Part shown: positions 7,740-9,200 of the stretch, piece by piece
Layout: each line of letters opens with the position of its first letter
Position numbering within the stretch: the stretch's first letter is position 1
Assembly: GCA_016840645.1 (NCBI GenBank)
Contig: JAEORY010000127.1
Location: 1 to 9,200 of the forward strand
Length of the DNA: 9,200 nucleotides
Direction of reading: 5' to 3'
DNA from: Candidatus Borrarchaeota archaeon
GTDB taxonomy: Archaea > Asgardarchaeota > Sifarchaeia > Borrarchaeales > Borrarchaeaceae
Program-made: the position numbers and the translations under genes
The notes under the pieces: model-generated
The model's input: only the letters and a program-made list of their open reading frames with translations
What the model was told of the DNA's origin: nothing
Database searches by the model: none

Positions 7740-7797
7740 TAATTATTGAAAAGAATTAATGATATACAATTTATCTTTCAAATAATATAAAAATAAG

Positions 7798-8400
7798 TTG
7801 AACACAACACTATTCGAGACAGCTCACCAGAAGTTAGACTCAAACGAGGATATCTCTGAGTACCTGCTTAATTTCCTTCCTGAAGATATCGTCCTGCTTG
7901 AACGAGTTATCAATGCTGTTGAAGCTCTTCTCTGCCGCGATGATCTTTCCCCGGTCCAAATCAACAGCATTAGTAAAGTTTTACTAGGTTTAAGACGAAT
8001 TCCACTAATGACACCAGGTTTGGATATTGAATTAGGTTTATTAAATGAGGGTGAAGGTGGCTCGTATGAATACACACTGGTGATAAAAGAGGATCACTTT
8101 GAATTATCTTCCGGAGGCTTTCAACTGTTCCAATGGGGTAGCGATTCAATTTCTGGCCCCACTTTCGAAGTAGAAAATCATTATCGGACCGATATGAATA
8201 TTTTTGATCTTAATTGGACAGACATAGTACTTGAAGGAGTAAAAAATTTCAGAATAAGGATTGATGACACTTCTGATGATTCTCAGCTTGATTGGGCTAA
8301 TGATGATGGTTCTATTTTTTGGGATTGGTTGGGCGAAAATGTTGGTTGGGATGATCACCAATTTAGAGATTGGATGAACAGAAATCTTCCTTCTTTTTAG
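7798..8400 (+). CDS. Unrecognised acidic protein, 200 residues
   Basis: I do not recognise this family. The frame opens after a stop at 7783-7785, and the only start near its 5' end is TTG 7798; the first in-frame ATG is 8008, which would remove a third of the protein. The Shine-Dalgarno before TTG is poor (AATAAG only), so the start is uncertain. The protein is strongly acidic (about 38 Asp+Glu against 13 Lys+Arg), with clusters IDDTSDDS, WANDDG and VGWDDHQ and a Trp-rich C-terminal third (WDWLGENVGWDD...FRDWM). The N-terminal 70 residues look helical and the middle (YEYTLVIKEDHFELSSGG) looks like beta strands. No membrane segment is seen. It lies 58 AT-rich bases after the metallopeptidase, so it may be separately expressed. 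A DNA-mimic or immunity-type role is conceivable from charge alone but unsupported. Confidence 0.7.
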   Translation: MNTTLFETAHQKLDSNEDISEYLLNFLPEDIVLLERVINAVEALLCRDDLSPVQINSISKVLLGLRRIPLMTPGLDIELGLLNEGEGGSYEYTLVIKEDHFELSSGGFQLFQWGSDSISGPTFEVENHYRTDMNIFDLNWTDIVLEGVKNFRIRIDDTSDDSQLDWANDDGSIFWDWLGENVGWDDHQFRDWMNRNLPSF

Positions 8401-8581
8401 AAATGTATCAAAAATAATCAATTCTATCTACTGTTTGTATGTTTAAGATTTCAGTGGATGGTTTTTTTATCGGTGAGTAGTTGAATTGGCTTTCTCAAAG
8501 GTTGACTGTTTAGGTTCTTAGTAATAACGGATCCTGACTTAACTACCCATTCAAATCCCAAAATATCCCCCGTTTAGCGAC

Positions 8582-8611
8582 TTGAAAAAATAGAACTAAT
8601 GTGCTATTTTT
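8582..8611 (+). promoter_or_regulatory. Weak promoter-like pair overlapping an AT-rich inverted repeat
   Basis: TTGAAA (8582-8587) and TATTTT (8605-8610) are 17 bases apart, a plausible but weak sigma70-type match. The inverted repeat AAAAATAG (8586-8593) / CTATTTTT (8604-8611) with a 10-base spacer overlaps both boxes, so it could be an operator. It could equally be a weak A/T hairpin terminator. It lies about 275 bases before the next gene, so the assignment is uncertain. Confidence 0.25.
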
Positions 8612-8668
8612 AACTTCGGGATTTTCCGCTCATAATTTTAAGCGCACGTATTCCCATAATTCTTATGC

Positions 8669-8682
8669 TTGGAAATTTCCAA
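8669..8682. repeat. Perfect 14-base palindrome TTGGAAATTTCCAA
   Basis: The sequence reads the same on both strands. A second dyad, CATAA-TTC-TTATG (8655-8667), ends one base upstream of it. Paired dyads in a non-coding gap are compatible with binding sites for a dimeric regulator, but no regulator gene is in the window. Chance is possible in AT-rich DNA. Confidence 0.35.
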
Positions 8683-8796
8683 TATCCCGCCTCAGGGACT
8701 ATCGTATGAAAAGAGCAGATGTGTATAAAAAATACTGAACGCAGGCTGGTCACTTCATAATCCCACCTTAAAGCAAAAAAAATACTCTTAAGAAAT

Positions 8797-8898
8797 ATGG
8801 CAACCAACACTAAAAATGGTAAAAAATTTAAACGCGGCGCCTTTCAATCCCCGCACAAATTAATCAAAACTAAGAAATTCCCACATGACTGCAAATAA
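8797..8898 (+). CDS. Possible 33-residue basic small ORF
   Basis: ATG 8797 opens a 33-codon frame ending TAA 8896-8898. It encodes a lysine-rich peptide beginning MATNTKNGKKFKRGAF. It overlaps the start of the next gene by 14 bases, as a leader peptide or coupled small gene would. There is no clear Shine-Dalgarno and no recognised family, so it may be chance. It marks the point where AT-rich DNA gives way to GC-rich DNA. Confidence 0.2.
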   Translation: MATNTKNGKKFKRGAFQSPHKLIKTKKFPHDCK

Positions 8899-9200
8899 TA
8901 AGACTATCTCCAGGCGAAAAAGAGGTGGGCAGCCCGGTAACTCCAATGCTCTCAAGCACGGTTTTTACAGCCGCCGCTTCAGCGACCTCGAGCGCCGCGA
9001 CCTGGACGCCTACCTCGACGATGACCTCCGCTCCGAGGCTGCCATGCTGCGTGTCCAGATTCGCCGCGTCTTTGACCTCGCCGCCGATGTTGATGATGTC
9101 GAGCAGGCGTCATCTCTCCTCCGCATCCTCGCCCTCTCCGTCGGTCGCCTGGCTGGTCTGCTGCGCGTCCAGGCTCTCTACGGCCTTTCTGTTGCCGACC
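8885..9200 (+). CDS. Hypothetical protein with N-terminal GGQPGN-x-NALKHGFYS motif (3' truncated by window edge)
   Basis: The frame is open from ATG 8885 to the end of the window (105 codons) without a stop. After a basic N-terminus, residues 14-29 read GGQPGNSNALKHGFYS. This motif opens many short hypothetical proteins, some of them annotated as phage or terminase-small-subunit-like, and I recall it as frequent in Chloroflexota genomes. The rest is helical and Arg/Asp/Leu-rich (SDLERRDLDAYLDDDLRSE, then LRVQIRRVF). Codon use is strikingly different from the genes to the left: third positions are mostly C or G (CGC, CTC, GAC), with about 62% GC overall. Shine-Dalgarno support is weak (AAGAAA about 8 bases upstream). 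Function is unknown. I infer that it belongs to the native chromosome rather than to the R-M island. Confidence 0.7.
   Translation, partial: MTANNKTISRRKRGGQPGNSNALKHGFYSRRFSDLERRDLDAYLDDDLRSEAAMLRVQIRRVFDLAADVDDVEQASSLLRILALSVGRLAGLLRVQALYGLSVAD

Larger units (their letters stand above)
8401..8884. other. AT-rich non-coding gap with dyad elements at the presumed island edge
   Basis: These 484 bases hold no convincing gene on either strand. The 66-codon frame on the minus strand (8610-8810) has no recognisable motif. The stretch contains a short inverted repeat, a perfect 14-base palindrome and a weak promoter-like pair, listed separately. No tRNA, insertion-sequence end or obvious long direct repeat is seen. 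The base composition stays low in GC until about 8840, then rises sharply. Confidence 0.6.

Noticed and set aside
8610..8810. 66-codon minus-strand frame in the border gap
   Set aside because: No recognisable motif and no clear ribosome binding site; it spans the palindrome. Probably chance in AT-rich DNA.
1..9200. CRISPR array, tRNA, rRNA or insertion sequence
   Set aside because: No regularly spaced repeats, cloverleaf, rRNA-like stretch or transposase motif were seen in a by-eye reading of both strands.

Overview
This window is most likely a piece of a bacterial chromosome carrying a type I restriction-modification (R-M) defence locus with several accessory genes. All called genes read on the + strand. 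The source organism cannot be fixed. The last, incomplete gene (from 8885) carries an N-terminal GGQPGN-x-NALKHGFYS motif of a kind I associate with Chloroflexota (Anaerolineae) hypothetical proteins, so that phylum is a low-confidence guess. From the start to about 8880 the DNA is AT-rich (37% GC in a 60-base sample inside hsdR). From 8941 to 9120 it is about 62% GC with GC-rich third codon positions. I read this as the right-hand edge of an acquired defence island against native chromosome.

Layout. (1) 1-2803/3029: the 3' part of hsdM, then hsdS (TTG start overlapping the hsdM stop), then a 327-residue protein with two zinc ribbons and a HEPN-like R-x4-H motif, then a 77-residue DUF2188 protein whose start overlaps the end of the previous gene. 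Spacing and overlaps suggest one transcript. (2) 3030-3187: a near-consensus sigma70-type promoter (TTGATT-17-TATAAT) followed by a short, strongly structured leader. Its first hairpin contains a C-run able to pair with the Shine-Dalgarno of the next gene. (3) 3188-7739: a NYN/LabA-like nuclease, full-length hsdR, and a YgjP/DUF45-type zinc metallopeptidase overlapping the hsdR stop. This looks like a second transcript. (4) 7798-8400: an acidic, unrecognised 200-residue protein. (5) 8401-8884: AT-rich non-coding DNA with dyad elements. (6) 8885-end: the GC-rich partial gene.

How they may work together. HsdM, HsdS and HsdR would form a methylating and restricting complex. HsdS holds two target-recognition domains separated by conserved helices, and HsdR holds a PD-(D/E)xK nuclease and an SF2 translocase. 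The unusual part is that two putative RNA-acting proteins, a zinc-ribbon/HEPN protein and a NYN protein, sit between hsdS and hsdR. This recalls the known pairing of the anticodon nuclease PrrC (also HEPN-type) with a type I R-M locus, where the RNase is a backup if restriction is inactivated. That functional link is inference. The genes, motifs, overlaps and promoter are directly visible.
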